Positions 26,501 through 37,400 of a stretch of DNA of 64,000 nucleotides are shown one piece after another. The stretch is from Cadophora sp. MPI-SDFR-AT-0126 (taxonomy: Eukaryota > Ascomycota > Leotiomycetes > Helotiales > Ploettnerulaceae): assembly GCA_020747065.1 (NCBI GenBank), contig JAGMVK010000003.1:1674001-1738000 (forward strand). Reading direction: 5' to 3'. Below the pieces are notes generated by a model. That model searched no databases, was not told the origin of the DNA, and saw only the letters and a list, made by a program, of their open reading frames with translations. The position numbers were made by a program, and so were the translations under genes. Numbering within the stretch: position 1 is the stretch's first letter; every line of letters begins with the position of its first letter.

Positions 26501-29500
26501 CGGTCAGTTGTGGTCCACTAACAGAGTCCCGGAAATCAAGAACCGACAATGGCTTCTGCTCATGGCCATCGGCGACGGGTGTGACATATTCGGCACCAGG
26601 TTGACCTGGGTCTAGGTCTTGCTGAACGTCGCGGGAGATTGGCGCATCACTAGTGACTTGAACTGAGTCTGGCAGCGTGTCTGCGCTTGCCTCGGATAGA
26701 TTCTCACTCGCTTCGGGTTCCCAGACAAAAGACGATTTCTTCTTCTTGTCTTTCTTGCTTTTCTTGCCCTTCGGCGTCGAGAAGTCATCTTGCAGGACAG
26801 TAACGTCATCTGGAACTGCAGTTTCGGAAGGCCCTTGCTCAGCATCAAAGAATGTGTCTGAATCTGGTTCATCCCTGCTGATTGAAACTGAAGGCTCGCT
26901 GGTCGGTTGCGGCACCGTTTCGTTCTCGTCCCAAGAAGCAAATTTGTTCTTCTTTTTACCTTTCTTATCTTTCTTAGAATTGGACGAGAAGAAGTCCTCG
27001 GCAGGCTCAGACTCAGTTGGCAAGATAACATCCGGAAAAGCTGCGGCTGGAGGCTGGGGAAGGGATGAATCATCTTGCATATCCGAACGTGACTGTCCTT
27101 TGCTTCTCTTATCCCTTTTCCTGTCTTTTTTGGACTTCTTCGAGGCAAAATCGAGGCTTGGCTCTTCAAACTCGCGAGATGAAGACTGCGGGGTCGAATC
27201 TTCCTTGGCTCCAGAGAGAATCTCGAGGGTTTTCTCGCGATCTTCGTTGACATCATGAGCCACTCCATCAGCTCCAACATCGCCAGATTTCTCCTGAATA
27301 CTGTCAAGTACGTCTTTTTCCAACATGTTTTTCTGTTCGCTGATTGGAGATCCCGTATTTCGATCATGGAACTCGATGTCGTCGGATTTCTTGGACATTG
27401 GCGAAGACCGGAGGAGATAAGAGCTCCTGTCTTTGCTCACAGGATCCACGGGATATGGGCGTGACTCTCCTGATGGCAAATCGTCGACAGGTGATGGCTG
27501 AGAAGTTGCAGTCGACACATTCTTGCGCGACTGTTGACCTTTGGCAGAAGGCAACTCGTCAAGCCACGATTCATTTGTCTGGTGGTTACTAGGTGTTGAA
27601 GCGAAGTAGCCAATGGTGGAAACAAGTCCAGCAGCTGCAGCCACCTTTACTGCGTCTTCTCCAAATGAGCTGGAATGCTTGGTCGGTGCGGGGCTTGCGG
27701 GGTGGGCTTCCTCAGTTACAGTGTTGGAAAGCTGAACGTGCTTTGGAGGCTCCTCAATGTCATCAAACCCTCGTGACACATTTGCTTTTGGAGTGGATTG
27801 TCCAGATCCGAGTAAATCGGCCGAGCCAGGGGCAGAGGCAAGTGTCGTATCGATAGATAACGGGTCAAAGCCACGGTCTTGTATACCAGTATGGGACTTC
27901 TCAGAGTCGTCAAGTTGAGATGAACTCCTGGATGTTCGTTGACTGGGCGGGAGTTCGGGGAGCGGGACGTCATCTGCAATCAGCTGGGCATTGGAGCCTC
28001 GTCGTGTACTTTCGACAAGATACAGGGGCTTGAACTCTTTCGAATTATCCCAGGACGTTGGTCGAGACCGATGCCTTGGAAAACCTAGTGATTCTTGGCT
28101 GGGATTTACAGGTGATGGTAGCGGAGATGCGCGATTGGCGCTCGGCGAGGAAGGAATGGATCTGTTACCCCCCATCTTGAATTTCAGCGGAACTTGGCTC
28201 TGACTCGGAGATTTTATTGGAGTTTCATGCACGTTCCTGCGAACGGCATTTCTGATCTTCTCTCTAGCTAGCCGCTCAGACTCTGGCGTGTCTGGGCGGC
28301 TATCTGGTAGATTTGGCAGGTCATCAAGCGGCTCAACATTTGGGGAAGCTGGATCGCTAGGCGGGAGAGGTAGAAGGTCGCCATATTGAGGATCGATGGA
28401 AGGCCTGAACTGCCGTTGTGTGATCTCAGGATCCAGGATTTCGTTCCGTTCTAATAGCTGGTCAGAGCCTCTGGATACAGTTCGGTCTACCGGCGTGTTG
28501 CTATTAGCACTCTCGGCTTTCGATTGCTGGTGATGTTGAGCGGCAATTGCAGCAACAGCGACACCGGCAAGGCCGACACCCGCGCCAAGGGTGTCGGCTT
28601 TATCTAAAAAAGAATCATTTTTGGAGGACGTGCTTCCAGATCTCGATCGGGTCTTCTTCCTCTTCTCTCCATCACTGCGAACTGCGTCATCATGTCCATC
28701 GTCATAGGCGTATGAGCCATTACCGTTGCTGTGTCCATTGGACACAGCTCGTGAAAGGTCATTGACAGAAACAGATCCCATGTCTCCATATATGCTAGAT
28801 GAATCTGGGACAGAGCTTCTCTTCGATTTTTTGCTCTTCTTTTTGACATCCTCGAAGTCGTCTTTGGAGCGCTTGGGGCTTTCCTCCCTAACCCCAGACT
28901 CGGATTTCGAGCCGAAGAGGCCAGAGAAGATTCCACCGCTCTTCTTGTCCTTCTTCTTCCCCTTTTTCTCCTCAAAGTCGTCGCCGGCAGGAGCAGAAGC
29001 AACCGATCTCGTGTCGTCGTAGTCACTTGTACCACTCCTTGACTTTTTCTTCTTTCGAGGCTCTGGGTCGTCATACCGTGATGTGGAAGCCGAGACAACA
29101 GATCGGGACTCTCCGCGGCCTTCGCTGTTAAATATGCCGCTGTCCCTTGTGGACGATCTCCGTGTGCTTCGAGTATCTTCGAAATCACCGTCTCGGCTCG
29201 TCTCTGAAGGTGTACTTGGCGGAAGGGAAACATCCGCCGGGTCATACTCGTACTGCTCACTTCTGCGACTCAATTTGTCCTTCGATTTTCTGCTCGCTGA
29301 AGAAATCTCGGAAGTTGCACCGCTAGCTGGGAGGGCGACCTCCGTTGGGTCATAGTCAAATTGGCCACTTCGCCGATTTGATTTGTCTTTGGATTTCTTG
29401 CTCGAGGAAGAAATTTCCGACAAGGGCGCTGACCGAGCTGGAGATTCGTATCGATCACTGTTACGTTTTGACTTTTTGCTGCCTGAACGTTCCACCTCAG

Positions 29501-32500
29501 AAGTAATTTCGTTGGGGGCAGCTTGGGCGGGTAACTCGTAATGTTCGCTTGGAAGATATCAGAGTCAATACTGTAAATATACAGAGAACATGGGGAAGTA
29601 TTGAATAAGAGGGTTTTCAAAATTCAGAGAACACACATAATTGCAAAGCAAAAGGAGAAGAATGGCTTCGGGGAGCACCTACCTATCACGCTTCGACTTC
29701 TTTTTCGACTTCTTAGAACTGTCGGTCCACTCATCCTGTCCGTTTTGCAAGTCGTCAAAAGCGTCAACCGGCACAGAAACAGTGCGTTCGCGAGGCGACT
29801 CGCCGGCTAGGTCGTCGTACGTGGAAGACCCCTTACTCTTTTTAATTTTCTTGGGAGTCTCAAAGTAGCTTTCAGGCTCTTGGACAATCTCGGCCGCAAC
29901 GGACGGTTCCGAGAGTGGTGTGGCATCGTCGGCCTTGCTGCTTTGACGTTTTGCGGCTTTATCGCGCTTCTTCTGTTCCTTCTTGCTCAGGGGTGCTTCA
30001 ATGTAGGACTCGGGCTCAGCAGTGACTTCTGGGGACACGATTGGCTCTCCAATTAGAGTTGAGTCCCCGCTTTGTCGTTTTGCTGGTTTATCACGTTTCT
30101 TTTGCTCCTTCTTGCTGAGCTTGCTGTAAGATTCATCATTCTCGGTTGGCGAGACGACTGGCCAATCTTTGGGCGTTGAAGCAACCTCTCCAATGGCGGA
30201 TCCTTCCGCACCTCTGGTCCTCGAGATCTCAGATGAATTCATTCCAAGATCAGTAACGGTCTCAGCGAATGGGGCTTGATAGATTTTGTGATCATTTGAG
30301 CCAGGAGGAGAATCTCGTCTGCGGAATGTCGGGTCATCTATCACAATGTTGGGGTCAAATCCAGTGTCTTGAAGTCCAGCAGCAACAGTTGCTGTGAAGT
30401 CTAGGTCATCATCAAAAGCACCTGGCATATGGGTGCTACGAGGACTTTGAGGCATTGTCGGCTTAGGACCAGGAGATGGCGGGCTTCGTTGCCTCTGTTT
30501 GCGTGGTGGACTTTCTGGTTCAATGATTACACCACGATACTCCTCTCTCCGTGGTGGACTCTCGGGCTCGACAACGACACCGCGGTATTCGTAAGGAGCA
30601 GGTTTGGAGCTCTCTTGAGATTTTGCTGACTCAGAGAAATCGCTTGCGGCAGTCGCTCCTATGCCAGCTCCAATGATTCCAGCCGCGACAGCACCCCATC
30701 CCTTACCTCCTTTCGGAACAACAGAGTCGGTTGAACTGTCACGAGACTTCACTTCCGCACTTGAGACGAACTCGTCGCGATGCTCGGATGGGCTTTCCAC
30801 CTCGTAGTGCTTGGTTTCATTCTCGCCCCAGGTTACTCCCTTGGACACAGCTGACGCCGTTGGGGAAGCGATGATGTTGCCCTTGGGCCCAATGACAATT
30901 TCCGACGAAGATGAGGGCTGCGACGGCTCACGGTCCTTCGACTTGGTCTTGCGACCTGATTCGGAACGAGCAGCTTGCTTTTCAGGTAAAGGTGATGGGG
31001 TTGGAGTCGGGCGAACAAGGTTTAGAAGTGGCCTAGGTTTCGAAGCGTCGGGGTCGCGCACTAGGTAGGCGGGTTCTGTATTTGAACGGCTCAGACTGAA
31101 AGAAGGGATGTTGAAAGTTTCTAAGTCTCTTGGATGCTCCAGTACGTGATCCAGGCGGAAGTCGGCATCCGGTGCATCGTACGGACCTTTACCTTTGTGC
31201 TCTTCCATTCCAGGTGGAGTGACAATTCGAATGACCTCTTGCTCTTGATCCTTGTGATCGTACTTGTGAACAACCGAAGGATCAGGAGATGGACTGCGAG
31301 AACGGATGACTTGAGATGCAATTTTCCGAGCCATGACAATTTCTCGGTACGCTCTGTCAGCTTCCTCCTGAATGGGATCTTTTGCAGGAGTCTTGTCTCG
31401 AGGTTTGGAATCATAGTCATCGTAGTTGGCATCCCGTTGTCGTTCACGTCGTCTCTCATCAGCTCTCGTTTCGCGGTGGTGTTCAGCGGCAACGACTGCA
31501 GTGACGACAGATGCATCGTATGGCCCCGTGAAGTGTTTGGCATCTTGAATAGTTGCCTCGGCATCGTGGAGAACACGATCCCGCACTTCTCCTTTCCTGT
31601 AGCTTTGTTCTTGCTCATCCCAATCGGAGTGCCACTTCTCGGAGCCTGAACGCTCCCTCCGGGGCTCAGGTACTGGAGCAGAGGGTTGGTTCTTAATCGA
31701 GGAGCTACGCTTACGTGAAAAGTCTGGCTCTCGCTCAACAGTAACAACTGTGGGAACAGAATCGATTCGTTTATGACCCGATGAGGATTCAATGGTTGGG
31801 GTAGGGAACGCATTCTGGTCGACTTGAAATTGGAAAGGATCAACGGACGTAGTAGAGACAGAAGCCTCGCTTTTTGTGCGGCGGGAATCAAATCTGTCAT
31901 CCGCACGCTCAGCGGCTCGTCGTTCTTCTCGTCGTTTTTCCCGCCTCTCCTCTTTCTCATCACGTGTTTCGCTTCGACGGTCGTCTCGCTTCCTCTCACG
32001 ACGCCTCTCCTCGGTCTCGTCTTTGTCCTTGTCGCGACGTTTGTCCTTGCGATCTTCACGAGGAGGACTGGAACGCTTGTCTCGTCGTCCTTCATCTTTA
32101 GAGTCTCGTTTCTCGCTGTCGCGTCGTCTGATGCGGTCCCTGTCAAGAGCTTCGATTTCCTCCTCTCGCTGTCTGTCTTTGCGGTCATCCCTTGCAGAAG
32201 AAATCATGCTACCAACAGCAGCGGCCGCTACACCCGCAACAGCTGCTTCAGCAAGAGATTTGCCACGACCAGAAGACGAGGGACTTTTCTTCAGAATGCC
32301 GCCCGATTCCCTTGTTGGATATATCGGTTCGTAGACGCTCTGCGACACAGGAGTGAACGGTTTCGGGTGTTGAATCTGAATGGGCACAGGGTCCGGTCTG
32401 ATTGGGGTGTATGATTGCGGCTCTGGAGGGTATCGAGGAGGCTCACCCCTATCGACCTCCGACATTGGCATAGGGGGAACCTGCTGAAGAGGGATCTGGG

Positions 32501-33530
32501 ACATAGAGTTGCTATAGCTTTGCTGAAGTCCAGCGGAGTACGAGTCACGCTGGGCTGCCTCGCGCTGGTCACCAAAGTCGCTCGTCGAGGTCCATGAGAC
32601 GTCTCCAAAGCCGACAGGTTGAGTAACCACACCATGGAGTGAGTTTGCAGGTCCAAAAAGTCGAGGATCAACAACGCTGCTCTTTCTGCTCATCGGCTTG
32701 TGCTTCTTCCTACCGAAGAAGCTCCATCCACCCTTTGTATCATCGCCAAATGCCAGCCTGGAATCAACACTAGACTCAGAATCTGAAGCAGACTCCCACC
32801 CGTCCTCGTCCGGTCCTTGTGATATCCTTGAAGGTCCAATTCCACGACTCTCGACATTAATATGACCGCTGTTGTCCCTAACAGCTGCCAACTCCGGTCT
32901 CTTACCCATTCGTGCCTCCCGTAAATCTCTCTTGTTCTGCTCCGAAGCAATTGCTCTGAGGCCTGCCCCGACAGCCAAAATCTCCGCGGTGGTTCCCACC
33001 TTTCCTCGGCCACTAGCACTGCCACTCCCAGTGCTTTCTCTTGCTCTCTCATTGTATCGCGACTTCCCTCCCTCCCTATCACTGTATCGGTCGATCTGTC
33101 TCTCATAGTTTCTCTCGTTGTATCTGTCACCATACTTTTCTCTATCAATCTCTCTACCGGATCGCGACCGAACTCTCCTGAGCTTTGGGCGCTTGATGTA
33201 TCCATGACCATATGCCAGGTCTGGATTGCTGTTTACCGAAGACGAGGAGGAATTGTTGTTTTTCATCAACCGACTGCTCCTCCGCTTGCGCAATCGCCGC
33301 TCTGACGGCGCCGTGAAGAATGTTCGTATGCCAGAGCGCTTTGGGGGAAAGGAATGCGAAATGTCGATAATGGAGTTCGAGCTCGAGGAAGAGGAGGATG
33401 AGGAGTATTGGTATGATTGAGGGATAGCGCGCATTCTTGGTAGTTCGTTGTATTCTGCGCGTTGATCTTTGCGTCTTCTGCTGGTGCTGGAGCCCTCGGG
33501 GCTCCTACGACGCCTATCGGGGGCCATCAT
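14579..33530 (-). CDS. lah: Leashin-like giant Woronin-body tether (involucrin-repeat protein), about 6,254 residues
   Basis: Three proposed exons on the minus strand: 33530-29683, 29547-16116, 16063-14579; 18,765 nt. The 135-nt and 52-nt introns have good GT-AG signals and keep phase; the first restores KKSKRDSEHYELP, paralleling the next repeat KKSKRNSDRYESP. Order: a basic, Ser/Arg-rich N-terminus (residues 1-180); charged regions with a highly basic, Arg/Asp/Glu-rich stretch at about 450-560; a lysine-rich repeat array at about 2085-5080; a disordered linker; then a coiled coil at about 5775-5930 (MQVLDLEQKLEQLAAENRML) and a globular conserved region containing VEFLTIRDEDYFDNACQQL and WEFIFTRYLFGMDREQ. 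This architecture matches leashin of Aspergillus and Neurospora, whose N-terminal part binds the Woronin-body membrane protein WSC and whose C-terminal part associates with the septal pore. In Neurospora the locus is split into lah-1 and lah-2; here one frame covers both. The start is the first ATG of a tandem pair. Identification is by architecture and remembered conserved blocks, not by a search. Confidence 0.85.
18110..27155 (-). repeat. Lysine-rich repeat array inside leashin (about 40 degenerate modules)
   Basis: Across about 9 kb of exon 2 the protein repeats a module of roughly 70 residues (about 210 nt). Each has an acidic stretch ending in forms like DDF or DEWGSFS, a lysine core of the type KKSKKDKKKK, and a Ser/Pro-rich spacer, often STPIEE in the distal third. 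By eye I count about 40 lysine cores. The copies are too diverged at DNA level to be recent duplications, although the core DNA is recurrently TTCTT-rich on the plus strand. Such arrays in involucrin-repeat/leashin proteins act as long flexible spacers. Confidence 0.85.
23810..24590 (-). repeat. Four 80-residue DQLxLARQLxxxF repeats within leashin
   Basis: Four consecutive modules carry a helical motif just before the lysine core: DQLSLARQLQEEFGKK, DQLELARQLKADF, DQLSLARQLQADFAKK and DQLVLARQLKEEFG. They start near 24560, 24330, 24090 and 23850 on the minus strand, so the period is 240 nt. Three of the four are preceded by a GY(D/Q/K) element. The rest of the lysine array lacks this motif, so it marks a distinct sub-array at about residues 2945-3200. 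Confidence 0.9.
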
Positions 33531-34458
33531 GATGGCTGTTGATTCAAGGGAACATTTATTTGTTGTTGTTTTGATGATTCGGCCTGGCCCGTCATGAAGA
33601 GGGAGCTGTCTGTTTAGTTTCCGTTAGAAAGCTGGGGCTGGGATGGGCCGTGGTGGCGACTGACGAGTCTTGGCGCAGACACTCACTACCTCAGCTATGG
33701 AGATAATTATGAAGTGGGAAGCTGGACAACAAATTCTGACGGCGTCTGCAGCATCAAGTGACGACGCTGTTTGGCTGGAAAATCTGATTGTGTTTACTTT
33801 ACTCACTGTCCGTGAGTGGAGCGGGTCCTTCTGATTTTCGCAGGGTTCAAAGTTCGATATCCCGATCAACCTGGTAAGATCCGAGACGGTGAGCCGCCCA
33901 AGGCTTGTCACACGTGCAAATATATGTTGTATGCGATGAGATACCTCTATTTAATTTGGGTAGACCACGTCGTAATTGATTAAACGGACAATTGAAGCAC
34001 GGCAGAGTCTCACCGGCCGGCAAAGTAAGCTCGGAGCATGGTAATATTACCTACACCATTTGATCGGTGCCAGTCAGTCTGTGGTGGATTGAAGCGAGCA
34101 AATAATTCACGCTTTGATAGCCAACTCTGCAGTTACTAGGTATTTTTGACAACGAGACAACTCATGGTCTGCGGGCAGGCGGGGTTTTTCTGAGACACTG
34201 CCTATGATGCGTGTCTCCCAACAGATTTGAGTGTGGCAATATTTTTAAATTACAAAGTAGCGATTGGTTATGGTACATCAAGAAGCGGAATGAGTGGCAG
34301 ATGTCCAGCAAATACTTGCAGGTAGCAGGGATGGCTCCAATAAAAGAAAATATTGAATGCGCATTTACGCCTGTACACCGTGGCGCCTGCATCAAGTCAT
34401 GATCTGAGTAAAGCTCTGAAATGGTTTGATGGCAGTCGCAAGTAGTGCTCAAGGCTAC
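33531..34458. other. Intergenic stretch between leashin and the ABC transporter
   Basis: Both flanking genes are on the minus strand, so this 0.9 kb should hold the leashin promoter and 5' leader (right of 33530) and the ABC transporter 3' region. No gene is visible; the small ORFs at 33624-33911 and 34162-34452 are not recognisable. Confidence 0.5.
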
Positions 34459-37400
34459 TTATCTATCAAGAGCCTGGGATTGACACTGCTCAAAAATTCA
34501 GTACATATTCTAACTAGAGCTCCAGAAAAGCAAACTTACCATCTGGTAATAAACGCCACGCTTCCGCAGAAGTGCGTTATGATCACCAGTCTCCAAAACC
34601 TTTCCTTCACCAAGAACAAATATTACGTCGGCATTTTGGACAGTTGCCAGCCGATGCGCAACGACGACCATGGTGCGACCAGTCGCAGCCCGTTCAAAAG
34701 CAGCCTGTACAAGTTTCTCGCTCTCGGAATCTAGACTAGAGGTTGCCTCATCAAGCAACAGAATCTGCGGATCGCGGATCAACGCTCGAGCGATAGATAT
34801 CCGCTGTTTCTGTCCTCCTGAAAGAGCAATACCCCTATTGCCCACATCAGTGTTGTACCCCTCAGGAAGTGAGATGATGAAATCGTGGATCTCTGCATCG
34901 CGGCATGCTGCATGCAATTTCTCTAGGCTCGTGGACTCGTCAACGCCTAGCAGAATATTCTCTTTGATGGTGCCTTGGAACAGGGTAGGTTCTTGGGCCA
35001 CAAGAGAAATAGCTTTGCGGTAGTCACGGACATCTAGATCATGAATATTCGTTCCATTGCAGAGGATCTTGCCTTTTTGCACATCGTAGAATCTAGATCG
35101 CGAGTAATTAGTGGAGGCTTGAGAGAAGTCAATCTTCTACATTACGTACCGCTCGAGGAGTGACACAATGCTTGTCTTTCCACATCCGGATGGACCAACA
35201 AGAGCTGCAAATTGTCCTTTTTCGATTGTGATATTCAGTCCAGTGAAAATTGGGACATCTCGAGTAGGATACTTGAACCACAAATCTCGCAACTCAATCC
35301 TCGCACCTCCTGACATATCTTGCAACTCCAAGGCAGGTTTAGCATCTGCTTTTGGTCTGATCCTGAAGCTTAGGATTCTGTTCGCAGCCGCGGAAGCCTG
35401 TGCCATGTTGGGACCAAAAGATAACAGCGTTCCTGCACCTTCTGCTCCGTTGATAACGGCGACTAATGTCACATCGGATTAGCCATTGTCATGTAAATTT
35501 TTTAAAAACGAGCATGACGGTTGTCTCGAGAAAAGCTTGGCACACCCGACCTAGGACATCGAGCCATACTTACTATAGACGACGAAGAATGACTCAGCAT
35601 CGTATTCCCTTGATGCTAGTAGACGGCCTCCATACCAGAATGCCAGAGCCATACAGAGCAATTGCACAGAATCGGAGGCTGCGAAAACAAAGGTCGACCA
35701 TCGAGCCTTCAGGAATGCCTTCTTGACGTGATCTTGAAGTAGAAATTCATAGCGCCGTGCTATCATTTCTTCCATGGTCAGACCAGTGACAGTTCTGAAA
35801 GCTCCGATAGCTTCCGCGGCAAACTTGGAACTCTCTGCAAAAACAGCTTGATTCAAGGCTTCGAACTGGATTTCGTATCGCACTCTGAAAAAGCCGGCGA
35901 GCATCAAGATTGTGTGTTAGCGTAAAAGTTGAAAGTTAAGCAACTTCTGGGCTGGAGAATACTCACGATGACGGGCATCGCAACAAACACAGTGACCAGA
36001 GTGAGCTTCCAGCCGTATATGAAGCCAATGATTATGCAACCAACGAGGCTAAGTGCAGCCGTGAAGACCATCGCCACTGTGGAAGAACTCGGAGTCAGTA
36101 TTGACGTTCCAGAGAGGAAACGAAGTGCCAAGAGACGGGGAGGCTATCCAATGAGGAGGTCACAGGCCATAATCCTCCTCGGACAATCTGTAAGGCTGTG
36201 ACGGGGAAATGGACTGGACACCCACTATTAATCCCAAGCATCTGTTGGAGCTGGGTTGGATCGTTCGCTACCCTGGCGGACAAAGTTCCGCTGCTATTAT
36301 CTTCGCTGAAGTGGAGTCAGTATACCATTCCAGATTACAATTGGCAGTGCCGAGATAGAATCAAGGGACTAGAAATAGTGTCTGAGGAGGGCATAGGCCA
36401 GGTCTGAGCATTTCCTAGCCCCCTTTTAGAACGATAACGCTTACTTGTCATCTGAGAGTCTCTAAGTCAGTATTGGTTCCTATCCGAGATGAAGAGCAGG
36501 AAGGCAGTGGGGTCATGGTGGATATATGGAAGCGGTAGAGCCCCACGACAATCTATGTAGGCGTTTCAAAGGCTTGGAGAATACTCACAAAAGTCAATTG
36601 GCTTGTACAGAATACTTTGAAAGTACTCTTGTCGATATGTACAAGCAATGTACTAGGCGGGGTTCAGCACGTACGATCATTGTAGATCCTGCGTTACTTA
36701 CTGTCGAGATGTTGGTGGACGACCAACCAAGGGTGAAATAAGCTACGAAACAGCCAAGGGCGAGAACGAAGAACATGAGAGCCCAATGGTCTCTTGCATT
36801 GGCGAGTGCGGCTCCAGATAGTTCTATAACTCCCAAGATTTTCGCAAACAAGAACGCTTGAATGGCGTAACCTAAGAATAAATGTAAGCATGTTGGGCGA
36901 GTAGAAACATTTGGGTGAAGCTTGAACAAAACGAGGTACTCTTTGAGGCGAAATACATGCCAATGCTGGCGCGATGATGAGGGAAAGTGGACATAACCGA
37001 AGTTGAGCAATAGAGGGGGATGGTCTTACTTGAACCGGCGGCAGCGCAGGCGATAATTCTGCATGGTCAGTCAAGTCGATGAAAGTGGCAGTCGGATTGT
37101 ACTCACAAGAGAAGATACCACGGCCAGTGGATCCGTTGCTCTTCGCAGTTGTCAGCGATAATTGAAGCTGATAGAAGATGCCCACAAGAAGTTGAAAGAC
37201 ATGGGAAAACATTAGTAAAGAAGAAGATCGAGCTCCTCAAAACATACCGTACATAAGGAGACCAAAGCTACCAAAAAAGCTCTTTGGCTTCCAAGCAGCT
37301 TCCACCTCTGCTACCTTCGCTTCACCACTTGCAGTGCTCATAGCTCGTACTAAAGGATCCTTAGAACTTTCTATGAGGTCAGATTCTTCTGCGAATCCTT

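Noticed and set aside
29493..29495. Start of a separate second gene at the beginning of the 13.4-kb leashin exon
   Set aside because: The codon there is GTG, not ATG, and the upstream sequence continues the repeat pattern into a splice acceptor that joins the previous exon in phase.
16129..33420. Many plus-strand ORFs of 60-230 codons opposite the leashin gene
   Set aside because: They are Ser/Phe/Leu-rich antisense shadows produced by the Lys/Ser/Glu codon bias of the real gene.
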